NCBI GenBank assembly: GCA_021846275.1
Contig: JAJZBZ010000004.1
Location: 62,001 to 126,000 of the forward strand
Direction of reading: 5' to 3'
Length of the DNA stretch: 64,000 nucleotides
Source: Acidobacteriota bacterium
GTDB taxonomy: Bacteria > Acidobacteriota > Terriglobia > Terriglobales > Acidobacteriaceae
Shown here: piece after piece, positions 45,649 to 52,771 of the stretch
Layout of the letters: every line of letters begins with the position of its first letter
Numbering within the stretch: the stretch's first letter is position 1
The notes under the pieces: generated by a model
The model's database searches: none
What the model saw: the letters and a program-made list of their open reading frames with translations, nothing else
Told to the model about the DNA's origin: nothing
Position numbers and translations under genes: made by a program

Positions 45649-46598
45649 TGAGTCCGCTTTCCATTCCATTTTCTGTGTCGGCGTTGCGTTCGGCTTCGGC
45701 GGGCCTGCGTCCGCCGGTCTCGGTCGCGCTGGGCGCGGAGGGAGTAGCCGCGGGAAGCGTTGCCGCTGTGGCCGCTCCGGTGCAACTGGCCACGGCGTCG
45801 ATTTCAGACGGCGCGCTGCTGGCGGGAATTGGCGAGAGCAATCTGCGGCAGTCGGCGGAGATCACCACTGCGCTGCGCGGGGCGCTGGCGCGGATCGAGA
45901 TGCACGGGCGCGCGGCGACGCTGATTGTGCCGGATGCAAGTGTGCGCGTCTTTCTGTTGGATTTTGATACCTTTCCTGCACGGCGTGACGAGGCGCTGCC
46001 GATTCTCCGTTTTCGATTGCGCAAGTCGGTTTCGTTTGACGTGGAGCATGCGGCGGTGAGCTATCAGGTGCTGAGCGAAGGCTCGGCGCGGACGGAAACG
46101 CCGTGGAAGATTCTCGCGGTGCTGATGCCGGCGTCGGTGCGTGACGAATACGAGGGCCTGATGCGTTCGGTGGGACTGGAGCCGGGAGTTGTGTTGCCGA
46201 CGGGCCTGGCGGCGCTGTGTCCCCTGCAGAGCCAGCGCGCGGAACTGATTGTCTCTCACGGCAGGGGCAGTCTGACGATTGCCATCGTCTCGGGTTCGGA
46301 TTACCTGCTCTATCGCACGAGTGATCTGCCGGCGGATGAGGCTGGACATCGGGCGGAGGTGCAGCGCGCGGTGGCCGTGGCCTGCGCGTTTTATGAGGAC
46401 ACGCTGCGCGCGATGCCGGGCGGGATTCTGTATGCCGGTTCGCTTTCGCTCAAGGAGTTTTCCGCGATGCTGGAGGAAAGTTCGCTTGCGGTGGAGCCAC
46501 TGATTGGTCTGGACGCGATTCCGAGCGCGGCGGGAGTGGCTGACGATCTGCGCGGGCTGGCAAGCGCAGTGGTGGGCGCGCTGGCGGGGGCAGGCTGA
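45648..46598 (+). CDS. PilM/GspL-like cytoplasmic actin-fold protein
   Basis: 316 residues, no signal or TM segment. Features fit the PilM/GspL cytoplasmic ASKHA fold: GRAATLIVPDASVRVFLLDFDTFPA, ILRFRLRKSVSFDVEHAAVSYQVL, ILAVLMPASVRDEYEGLMRSVGLEP and LIVSHGRGSLTIAIVSGSDYLLYRT. Clear ATP-binding phosphate loops are degenerate. PilM links the motor to the PilN/PilO inner-membrane complex; the next two genes fit PilN and PilO, which supports this assignment by order (F, E, M, N, O). GTG 45648 overlaps the ATPase stop by one base. The N-terminal 60 residues are Ala/Ser-rich. Confidence 0.75.
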   Translation: MSPLSIPFSVSALRSASAGLRPPVSVALGAEGVAAGSVAAVAAPVQLATASISDGALLAGIGESNLRQSAEITTALRGALARIEMHGRAATLIVPDASVRVFLLDFDTFPARRDEALPILRFRLRKSVSFDVEHAAVSYQVLSEGSARTETPWKILAVLMPASVRDEYEGLMRSVGLEPGVVLPTGLAALCPLQSQRAELIVSHGRGSLTIAIVSGSDYLLYRTSDLPADEAGHRAEVQRAVAVACAFYEDTLRAMPGGILYAGSLSLKEFSAMLEESSLAVEPLIGLDAIPSAAGVADDLRGLASAVVGALAGAG

Positions 46599-46601
46599 AC
46601 G

Positions 46602-47420
46602 ATGCAGATTCGGCTCAATCTTGCTTCACGGCCATACACGGACCATCGTCCGCTGATTCGGCAGCTGCGCGCGGGCATGGTGGGGCTGGCAGTGCTGCTG
46701 GCGCTGCTGGCATTGGGGATGCTGCACTTTCACCAGGCGGCGCTGCGCATGGAAGCGCGGCGAGAGCGGTTGAACGCGGTGCTGGAGCGGTTGCAGCAAC
46801 AGGAGCAGGCGGATCGTGCGAGCATGCAGCTTCCGGCAAATGCGCGCGTGCTGACGCAGGCCGAGTATCTGAATGGCCTGTTCGACGAGAAGTCGTTTTC
46901 GTGGACGGAGACGATGGAGGACCTGGAGACGACGCTGCCGGCGGGCGTGGAGGTAACGGCGATTGAGCCGGTGCGCGACAAGGAGGGTCGGCTGACGCTG
47001 CGGCTGCGCGTGACCGGGCAGCGCGGGCCGGTGGTGGACCTGTTGCGGGCGATGGAGCAGTCGCCACGGTTTGTGCATCCGCGGATTGTGGGCGAGAACG
47101 CGGCCAGCGGAAACGGGCCGAATGGATTGCAGCCGGTGAACGCGCCGCTGCTGGTGAACTTTGACCTGCTGGCGGAGTATAGCCAGGCGACGCTGGCCGA
47201 GCGCAAGGCGGAGATTGAGGCGCGAAAGCGCGAGCAGGAGCCTGGAGCATCGGCAGGGCCGGTCGCGACAGGGATGGCCGCGACTGGGAAGCCAGCGACG
47301 AAACAGGCTGCGACGAAGGCCGGCGCGCGGACGAGGCCGGGAAAAGCGCTGCCGCAGCGGCCAACAGCACGGCCAGCAGCGACGTCCGGAGCGCGCGCAG
47401 GATCGGGGGCGCAGCGATGA
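46602..47420 (+). CDS. PilN-like inner-membrane alignment protein
   Basis: 272 residues. A short cytoplasmic N-terminus MQIRLNLASRPYTDHRPL carries the INLL-like PilM-binding segment (here IRLNLASRPY), then a TM helix at about 25-45 and a coiled coil (AALRMEARRERLNAVLERLQQQEQ). A ferredoxin-like periplasmic domain follows (about 90-190): SWTETMEDLETTLPAGVEVTAIEPV, LTLRLRVTGQRGPVVDLLRAME. The last 60 residues are a basic Ala/Lys/Arg/Pro/Thr-rich tail not typical of PilN. The PilO-like gene overlaps by four bases (ATGA). Confidence 0.75.
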   Translation: MQIRLNLASRPYTDHRPLIRQLRAGMVGLAVLLALLALGMLHFHQAALRMEARRERLNAVLERLQQQEQADRASMQLPANARVLTQAEYLNGLFDEKSFSWTETMEDLETTLPAGVEVTAIEPVRDKEGRLTLRLRVTGQRGPVVDLLRAMEQSPRFVHPRIVGENAASGNGPNGLQPVNAPLLVNFDLLAEYSQATLAERKAEIEARKREQEPGASAGPVATGMAATGKPATKQAATKAGARTRPGKALPQRPTARPAATSGARAGSGAQR

Positions 47421-48082
47421 GTTTGCGGATGGACAAGCAACGGTTGACGGAGCTGCGCAAGCTGCTCTTTTCCGCGCTCGGGCTGCATGTCGCGCTCTTC
47501 AGCGCGATGGCAATTGCAACCATCGGGCTGAGCATTCGCGTGGGGCTGGACTGGCGCACGACCAGCGCCAGCAGCGAGGATGAACTGGCTTCGACGGAGA
47601 CGCGGATGCGCGCGCTGGAGATGCAACTGAAGCCGCTGGCCGGGCTGGACAAGCGCGTGGAGGCCTCACGAAAGCAGATCGACCAGTTTTATGTGGACCG
47701 GATTCCGCCGAATTATTCTTCGATCGCCGCGGAGCTGGGCACGCTGGCGTCACAATCGCAGGTAAGGCTGACGCGGGTGGAGTATTCGCAGTCGCCGGGA
47801 TCGGTGGACCTGACGGAGATTCGCATGGACGCGGGGCTGAACGGGGATTATCCGTCGATCATGCGGTTTATCAACGGCATTGAGCGGAGCAGGACATTTT
47901 TTATCATTCGCGCGATGGCGCTTACCGGGCAGCAGGGCGGGCAGGTGGCGCTGCGGTTGCAGATGTCCACATGGCTGCGCCCGGCGGACGCTGCGGCGAG
48001 CGGGCTGCCGATGGCCAAGGACAAGGCAAAGGCAGAAGAGCAGGATTCGGCTGGCGGGCAAACGTCATCGGAGGGCAACTGA
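47417..48082 (+). CDS. PilO/GspM-like inner-membrane protein
   Basis: 221 residues. One TM helix at about 20-42 (LGLHVALFSAMAIATIGLSI), a coiled coil (DELASTETRMRALEMQLKPLAGLDKRVEASRKQID), then a periplasmic ferredoxin-like domain: YSSIAAELGTLASQSQVRLTRVEYS and EIRMDAGLNGDYPSIMRFINGIERSRTFFIIRAMAL. This topology and the position after PilN-like support a PilO/GspM role in aligning the assembly complex. ATG 47417 overlaps the upstream stop. Confidence 0.75.
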   Translation: MSLRMDKQRLTELRKLLFSALGLHVALFSAMAIATIGLSIRVGLDWRTTSASSEDELASTETRMRALEMQLKPLAGLDKRVEASRKQIDQFYVDRIPPNYSSIAAELGTLASQSQVRLTRVEYSQSPGSVDLTEIRMDAGLNGDYPSIMRFINGIERSRTFFIIRAMALTGQQGGQVALRLQMSTWLRPADAAASGLPMAKDKAKAEEQDSAGGQTSSEGN

Positions 48083-48083
48083 G

Positions 48084-48725
48084 ATGGCGGCAATCAAGCT
48101 GGGCACGGAGAACAGGCGGAATGTGATTATCGCGGCGGCGCTGCTGGCGGTGGTGGCTTATCTGGGGCTGAGCCAGTTGTTGAGCAGTCCGCCGCATCCG
48201 GCTGCGCCCGCACCCGCACCCGCTGCTCCGCGCGGAACATCGCGGCGCGCGCGGCGGACGGCGACGGCCAGCGGTGAGGGTTCTGGCGAGAGTTCGGGCG
48301 AGGCGCACAAGCTGCCGTCGATGGGACTGGACCCGACGCTGCATCTGGAGCGGCTGGCGGCGAGCGAGTCGATCGAGTACGAAGGCACGGGGCGGAATAT
48401 TTTTTCGATGGATTCGACGCCGGTGCGCATGGAGCAGGCGCTGGCCTCGGCGAGGCCGATCAGCAAGCAGGCCCAGGCCGCACCGGTGTATACGCCGCCG
48501 CCAGCGCCGCGCCCGCCCAGCATCGACTTGCATTACTTTGGCTACTCGGTGGCGCAGAATGGGTCGCGGCGCGCGTTCCTGCTGAAGGGTGAGGATATTT
48601 TTGACGCGGGAGTGGGCGAGATTGTGGATCATCGATTCAAGGTCGATTCGATTTCGCCGACCGGAGTGCAGGTGACGGACATGGGCTACAACAACACCCA
48701 GACGCTGCCGCTGGAGTCCAACTGA
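48084..48725 (+). CDS. PilP/GspC-like protein of the secretion/pilus operon
   Basis: 213 residues. One N-terminal TM helix (NVIIAAALLAVVAYLGLSQLL, about 12-32), a Pro/Ala-rich linker, and a small C-terminal beta domain: IDLHYFGYSVAQNGSRRAFL, EDIFDAGVGEIVDHRFKVDSI, GVQVTDMGYNNTQTL. That pattern (a xGY strand, a flexible turn with RRAFL, then GE-Iv--rFkV-sIs) resembles the HR domain of PilP/GspC, which contacts the secretin N0 domain. GGAGG lies 9 nt before ATG 48084. Assignment is from topology, motif pattern and gene order; sequence similarity is weak. Confidence 0.6.
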   Translation: MAAIKLGTENRRNVIIAAALLAVVAYLGLSQLLSSPPHPAAPAPAPAAPRGTSRRARRTATASGEGSGESSGEAHKLPSMGLDPTLHLERLAASESIEYEGTGRNIFSMDSTPVRMEQALASARPISKQAQAAPVYTPPPAPRPPSIDLHYFGYSVAQNGSRRAFLLKGEDIFDAGVGEIVDHRFKVDSISPTGVQVTDMGYNNTQTLPLESN

Positions 48726-48726
48726 T

Positions 48727-49767
48727 ATGGAGCGGCGCATTCAATCCGGCGGGAACGCGGCAAACTCGAATGGGGCTGGCGAGCAGAAGGCGAGCGATCT
48801 GCTGGCCAGGCGCGCGCCGCGCGAGCAGGGCTACATTCTGCTGGCGGTGCTGTTTATGGCGTTTCTGCTGGCGATTTCGCTGTCGATTGCCGCGCCGAAG
48901 ATGGCCGCCTCGATTGAGCAGGATCACGAGCGCGAGCTGATCCAGAGGGGATTGCAGTACCAGCGCGCGGTGCAGCTTTATTACCGGAAGTTTGGCGCGT
49001 TTCCGCCGACGGTCGATGCGCTGGTGAAGACGAACACGATTCGTTTTTTGCGCAAGCGATACAAGGATCCGATCACGGGCAAGGATGACTGGGTTCCGAT
49101 TCATTATGGCGAGGCAAAGACGCCGATTCTGGGTTTCTTTGGGCAGCCGCTTGCCGGAGCCACGCCGGGCGGAGCGACGCCGGGGGGAGTGGGTCCGAGC
49201 GGTGGGAATGCGAATATCGGCACACCGGCGGCGGGCGCGGGCAACTCCTCCTCGTCGGGATTTTCGCTGGGTGGCGGGAGTTTTGGCTCTGGGATGGGCG
49301 GGGCAACGGCGGGCGGCGCAGCGGGCAGCTCGACGAGTCCCACGGGCGGCAGCTCGTTTGGCAGCAATACACCGTCGGACTTTGGATCGAGCGGCAGCTC
49401 GCAGACCTTTGGCGGCGCGGGGATCATCGGATTCAAGATTCCCAGCAACAAGCTGGCGCTGCTGGAGTTCAAGAAGCAGAAGCACTTCAATGAGTGGGAG
49501 TTCTACTACGATCCGAGCGAGGAGCAGTTTCTCTCCGGCAATGCGGCGCTGGGACAGCCGATTCCCGTGAGTGGCAGCAACGACGCGACGACCTTCAGCG
49601 GGAGCACGTTTGGCTCGGCACCGGGCGCGAACGGGTCGAGTGGATTCGGCGGGTCTTCGAGCGGCTTCGGATCGAGTTCCGGTGGCTTCGGCTCCAGCTC
49701 TTCGGGTGGCTTTGGATCAAGTTCGCCGGGAGGGTCCAGTTCGCCGACGCCTGCTCAGCCGCAGTAG
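48727..49767 (+). CDS. Acidobacterial-type pseudopilin with Gly/Ser-rich tail
   Basis: 346 residues. A prepilin-like segment REQG|YILLAVLFMAFLLAISLSIAA (about 32-55) is followed by IEQDHERELIQRGLQYQRAVQLYYRKFGAFPPTVDAL and TIRFLRKRYKDP, a motif pair I recognise from a widespread acidobacterial type II secretion pseudopilin family. Mature position 5 is not Glu (it is Ala), unlike the pilin at 5.8 kb. The middle (about 140-240) and the C-terminal end (about 290-346) are Gly/Ser/Phe-rich low complexity, with repeats such as GFGSSS. Between them lies GFKIPSNKLALLEFKKQKHFNEWEFYYDP, also seen in this family. Last gene of the operon; no secretin follows. Confidence 0.8.
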   Translation: MERRIQSGGNAANSNGAGEQKASDLLARRAPREQGYILLAVLFMAFLLAISLSIAAPKMAASIEQDHERELIQRGLQYQRAVQLYYRKFGAFPPTVDALVKTNTIRFLRKRYKDPITGKDDWVPIHYGEAKTPILGFFGQPLAGATPGGATPGGVGPSGGNANIGTPAAGAGNSSSSGFSLGGGSFGSGMGGATAGGAAGSSTSPTGGSSFGSNTPSDFGSSGSSQTFGGAGIIGFKIPSNKLALLEFKKQKHFNEWEFYYDPSEEQFLSGNAALGQPIPVSGSNDATTFSGSTFGSAPGANGSSGFGGSSSGFGSSSGGFGSSSSGGFGSSSPGGSSSPTPAQPQ

Positions 49768-49824
49768 GACGAAACTGCTGGATTTCCGAGCCGGTTTTCC
49801 GTGACGGCAGATGCAAAACAGAGA

Positions 49825-49844
49825 CGCCGCCCGAGTGGGCGGCG
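49825..49844. terminator. Candidate terminator hairpin after the secretion operon
   Basis: An 8-bp perfect stem, CGCCGCCC (49825-49832) with GGGCGGCG (49837-49844), and a GAGT loop, located 58 nt after the pseudopilin stop. No U-run follows, so it may be a Rho-dependent pause or an mRNA 3'-end stabiliser instead of an intrinsic terminator. Confidence 0.4.
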
Positions 49845-49914
49845 CTGCTTCTGGAGATCGCAAAATTCTGAATGGAAATGCGACGGAAGCCGACGGCTGA
49901 CGCGCTGCAGATTC

Positions 49915-50026
49915 GAGCAGAATCACAGTTACTGTGCCCAGTGGAGTCAATCTGGATGCTGCCGTTCCTCGAAGAACGGCAGCCCAGGCGACTTTGAGTC
50001 CGTGTACGCCGACTGTGATTCTGCTT
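49915..50026. repeat. Nested inverted-repeat element of about 110 bp
   Basis: The outer arms are a perfect 14-bp inverted repeat, AGCAGAATCACAGT (49916-49929) and ACTGTGATTCTGCT (50012-50025). Inside, GGAGTCAA (49943-49950) pairs 7 of 8 with TTGAGTCC (49994-50001), CTGG (49952-49955) pairs with CCAG (49984-49987), and a 10-bp stem GCTGCCGTTC/GAACGGCAGC (49958-49967/49974-49983) closes a 6-nt loop. The right arm ends at the HesB-family stop codon. CACAGT-T-ACTGTG (49924-49936) is a competing local palindrome. It could be a bidirectional terminator, a MITE/REP-like element or a structured RNA. Confidence 0.75.
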
Positions 50027-50394
50027 TAGACGCTGAATGAGGAGCCGCAGCCGCAGGTGCTCTTGACGTTCGGGTTTTCGAACTTGAAGCCGGCGGCCTC
50101 GAGCGTCTCGACGTAATCGACGACGCAGCTATTCAGGTACATGAGCGAGGTGGAGTCGATGAAGACCTTCAGACCGTCGTAGGTGAAGACCTTGTCCATC
50201 ATTCCGGCCTGATTCTCAAAAGCCATCGAGTACTGGAAGCCGGAGCAGCCGCCACCGACGACGCCAACGCGCAGCCCTGCGGGAATCGGATCCTGCGTGG
50301 CCATGATCTCGCGCACTTTGGCGATAGCCGAGGGGGTCAGGTTGAGCGGCAGGGATTTTGTCTCCGGCGTGGGGGATTCGATTGCGGTGGCCAT
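50026..50394 (-). CDS. HesB/IscA-family iron-sulfur cluster insertion protein (ErpA-like)
   Basis: 122 residues. A-type carrier that delivers Fe-S clusters to apoproteins. The three ligand cysteines are present: Cys50 in GGGCSGFQY and Cys114/Cys116 in STCGCGSSF at the C-terminus. LTPSAIAKVREIM and DSTSLMYLNSCVVDYVE are also family-typical. AAGGAGAAA precedes ATG 50394. It has its own promoter; no isc or suf genes are adjacent. ErpA versus IscA/SufA cannot be separated by sequence inspection alone. Confidence 0.93.
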   Translation of the reverse strand: MATAIESPTPETKSLPLNLTPSAIAKVREIMATQDPIPAGLRVGVVGGGCSGFQYSMAFENQAGMMDKVFTYDGLKVFIDSTSLMYLNSCVVDYVETLEAAGFKFENPNVKSTCGCGSSFSV

Positions 50395-50433
50395 GATGTT
50401 TTCTCCTTCGGACGGACGGAATTGCCCTCTTTC

Positions 50434-50463
50434 AATGTATCGCCGATTTCAGCGCGAAATCAA
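50434..50463 (-). promoter_or_regulatory. Promoter of the HesB-family gene
   Basis: Minus strand: -35 TTGATT (complement of 50458-50463), 18-nt spacer, -10 TACATT (complement of 50434-50439). The start site would lie near 50427, about 33 nt upstream of ATG 50394. No IscR-like palindrome was identified. Confidence 0.6.
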
Positions 50464-50807
50464 GAGCGTTTTGGTCCGAGTTCACTGTATGGGATGTCGG
50501 AACGGGCGGCGAGGTTGCAGTTTTCCTGCCGGGCATCCCGGCAAGGGAAGTCGGAATCCATTCCGGCAACATCTGTGACCCTGGGCACAGCGAAAGCGGA
50601 TGCCAACGCGCAAGAATCGCGCTATAGTGGTTAGCCGGGCGGCCCCGGCTGCCTGCGCCGCGCTGGAATTTTCAGGCTCCAGTTTCGACCTCCAGGCAAC
50701 TCCGCTTTGCTGCTTGATCGGTTGCTGCACTTCGTTGCCGCACCGGTGAGCGCATCCGGGACCGACCGGCCCCATTTGGGGATTTTCTCGGGAATGTGGA
50801 GGTGAGT
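50464..50807 (+). other. Intergenic region and possible long leader of the small membrane protein gene
   Basis: About 340 nt without a gene. TATAGT at 50623-50628 is a good -10 match on the plus strand, though only ATGCCA stands at the -35 position. A transcript from there would have a leader of about 170 nt containing CCCC-ATTT-GGGG (50770-50781) followed by ATTTTCT, a short terminator-like hairpin just before the ribosome-binding site. No known riboswitch fold was recognised. Confidence 0.35.
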
Positions 50808-51086
50808 ATGCACGCAGCACCGATTGCACTCTGGATTGCGTGGGCGGTCGTGGCCGTCATCACGCTGGCGCTGTATGGCTATCGCGCGTCGCTGACGCGG
50901 GACGAGGAAGGTCAGATTTTCCTGGATGAGGCCTTCGATCACGAAAAGGCGGTGCAGTCCGCGATTGTTTCGCGCGTGAACCGCATCGAGCCGCTGGTGA
51001 AGACCAGCGTGGCGCTGACGGCCCTGCTGACGGCGGCGGTGATCGTCTACTACGCCTGGGACGCGGCAAAGGCTCTTTTCGGCTGA
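50808..51086 (+). CDS. Small two-helix membrane protein of unknown function
   Basis: 92 residues. TM1 at about 5-25 (APIALWIAWAVVAVITLALYGY) and TM2 at about 65-85 (SVALTALLTAAVIVYYAW) flank a charged loop, RASLTRDEEGQIFLDEAFDHEKAVQSAIVSRVNRIEPLV. ATG 50808 has GGAGG 5 nt upstream (50798-50802), which rules out GTG 50796. The GTG/TGA-rich upstream has no coding overlap. I do not recognise the family; the layout is like small respiratory-chain or envelope accessory proteins. It stands alone between the HesB-family gene and the convergent VWFA gene. Confidence 0.75.
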   Translation: MHAAPIALWIAWAVVAVITLALYGYRASLTRDEEGQIFLDEAFDHEKAVQSAIVSRVNRIEPLVKTSVALTALLTAAVIVYYAWDAAKALFG

Positions 51087-51194
51087 GGCGCGGGCAGGAC
51101 GAGGCAAACCGCGCGGCGAGCAGCAGGCCCGCGCGCGGCTTCGGATGGTTGAAATGAAAGTCGCTTGTGCCGCAGGGCGCCGAGTGATTGTGGA

Positions 51195-52595
51195 TCACTG
51201 CACCTGCTGTTGCGCGCGGTAGCCGTTGCGATAGATGAGGTCGTACTTGAGTGAGTGGTGTTTTTCGTCCTGGAATTGCAGTGGGCGGCCTTCGTCATCG
51301 ACAAGCGCGACCTGAATCTTGCGGTAAGTGCCGTCCTGATTGCTGTTGGTGGGGTGGTAGACAAGCTCGTATTTCGCGCGGATCGCTTCATTGATCACGC
51401 TTATGTCGTCGGGCAGTTCGCCCTCGAAGCGCGGCGCGAAGAACATGCCGCCGGTCATGCGGGCGAAGGTCTGCATCTGGTTGTCGGCCTGGAGATAGCT
51501 GACATTGGACATGGCGAAGCGTGGGTTGCCCTCGGTGACAGCGCGGAGAAATCCGCCGGTGGAGACGGAGAAGATGGTTACGTTGGGGGTTTCGCGAATC
51601 TTCTGGAGGGTCTTGTCGAGCGTGATGCGCGAGAAGGTATCGCGTCCGGAGCCGATGAGCAGAATGTACTTCTGGCCTTCGATGCGGGTCAGCCTGTCCA
51701 GCGCCTGATAGAGCGCGTCGAAGAGATTGCGCTCGCTGAAGCCAGGGATGGTGAGATCCTGTATGCCCTGGAGAAGCTGATTCTTGTCCTGGGTGAAGTC
51801 GGTGACGAGCTGTGTGCGCAGGTCATAGGTCATGAGCGCGACGTAATCCTGCGGGCGCAACTGCTGGGCAAAGGCCCAGGCGGCGTTGCGCATGTCGTAG
51901 ACGAACTGGTAATTCGTCGAGGCGAACTCGGCCAGGATGAGCACGGTGACCGGAGCTTCGATGCGCTTGAAGCGGAGGATTTTCTGGGGCTGGCCATCCT
52001 CGTAGACGACGAAGTTGTTTGACTGGAGATTGGGCACGAACTGATGGGTCTTTTGCAGCAGGACGCCGACATCGACGGTGACCTCGGGAACGTTGATCTG
52101 AAGCGTGAGGTTGCCGAGGCCGGGCGGGTTTTTGAAGGCGGGTGCTGGTGGTGCTGGCTCGTCGTCGCTCTTGCGCTTCAGGCGCGGAACGACGATGTCG
52201 CTGGCGTCGTCGTTGGGGCCGGAGTCATCGACCGAAGCAGGAGCGGTGGTGCCTGGCGCGGATCTGACTGCGGAGCCGTTCGACTGCGCCGATGCAGCCG
52301 CGTCAACCGGTCGCAGCGTTGGCGGCTGGGCGTCGCCGCCGCTGGTCTTCGCGTCGGGCGCAGTTTCATCCAGTGCCGCTGGCTGGTCCTGAGCAGCCGG
52401 AGCCGGGTGTGGCTTGCGCAGCAGGACTGGCTCGTTGCTGCTGGTGGCTGGCGTGGTCGGTTGCGCGGAGGACTGGCCGCCGGTATTGCCCTGATTCTGT
52501 GCGCTGGCGCTCTGGCTGGCGACCGGATGCGCACACGCAAGGGCAGTTGCCACGAGAGCCAGAAGTGGAAATGCGCGTTTCGTTCGCTGCAACAC
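51195..52595 (-). CDS. Secreted VWFA-related domain protein
   Basis: 466 residues. An N-terminal signal peptide (RAFPLLALVATALACAHPVASQ) is followed by an Ala/Ser/Gln/Pro-rich linker (about 30-150). The VWFA-related domain of acidobacterial secreted proteins starts with LTLQINVPEVTVDVGVLLQK, then FVVYEDGQPQKILRFKR and VTVLILAEFASTNYQFVYDMRNAAWAF. The MIDAS DxSxS is not conserved (LAEFAS). The C-terminal part contains FDALYQALDRL, YILLIGSGRDTFSRITLD, GGMFFAPRFEG and KYELVYHPTN. GTG 52595 has GGAG 7 nt upstream; TTG 52610 lacks one. A TACAAT on the minus strand (complement of 52658-52663) is a likely -10. Role unknown, probably protein interaction at the cell surface. Confidence 0.85.
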   Translation of the reverse strand: MLQRTKRAFPLLALVATALACAHPVASQSASAQNQGNTGGQSSAQPTTPATSSNEPVLLRKPHPAPAAQDQPAALDETAPDAKTSGGDAQPPTLRPVDAAASAQSNGSAVRSAPGTTAPASVDDSGPNDDASDIVVPRLKRKSDDEPAPPAPAFKNPPGLGNLTLQINVPEVTVDVGVLLQKTHQFVPNLQSNNFVVYEDGQPQKILRFKRIEAPVTVLILAEFASTNYQFVYDMRNAAWAFAQQLRPQDYVALMTYDLRTQLVTDFTQDKNQLLQGIQDLTIPGFSERNLFDALYQALDRLTRIEGQKYILLIGSGRDTFSRITLDKTLQKIRETPNVTIFSVSTGGFLRAVTEGNPRFAMSNVSYLQADNQMQTFARMTGGMFFAPRFEGELPDDISVINEAIRAKYELVYHPTNSNQDGTYRKIQVALVDDEGRPLQFQDEKHHSLKYDLIYRNGYRAQQQVQ

Positions 52596-52758
52596 GTCAG
52601 TTCTCCGCAACGAGGATGAGGACGCTGGACTGCGTTGGACCGCGAGGTTATTTTTCGATTGTATGCCGATTCAAGAACCGGGGTTCGTGCCGCCAACGAT
52701 GGGAATGAATCCGTGGCCGAGGCGCAGGCTGCCCGCCCCAAAAGGTGGCTCTGGCGTC

Positions 52759-52764
52759 TACATT
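52759..52764 (+). promoter_or_regulatory. -10 hexamer 7 nt before GTG 52772
   Basis: TACATT is followed by AGAAGAC and GTG 52772. It supports GTG 52772 as the start of the S55-like gene with a very short or no leader. Confidence 0.4.
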
Positions 52765-52771
52765 AGAAGAC

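Noticed and set aside
45648-48725. Assigning standard pil or gsp gene names to the operon
   Set aside because: The proteins mix features of both systems and similarity of the small components is weak, so only descriptive names are given.
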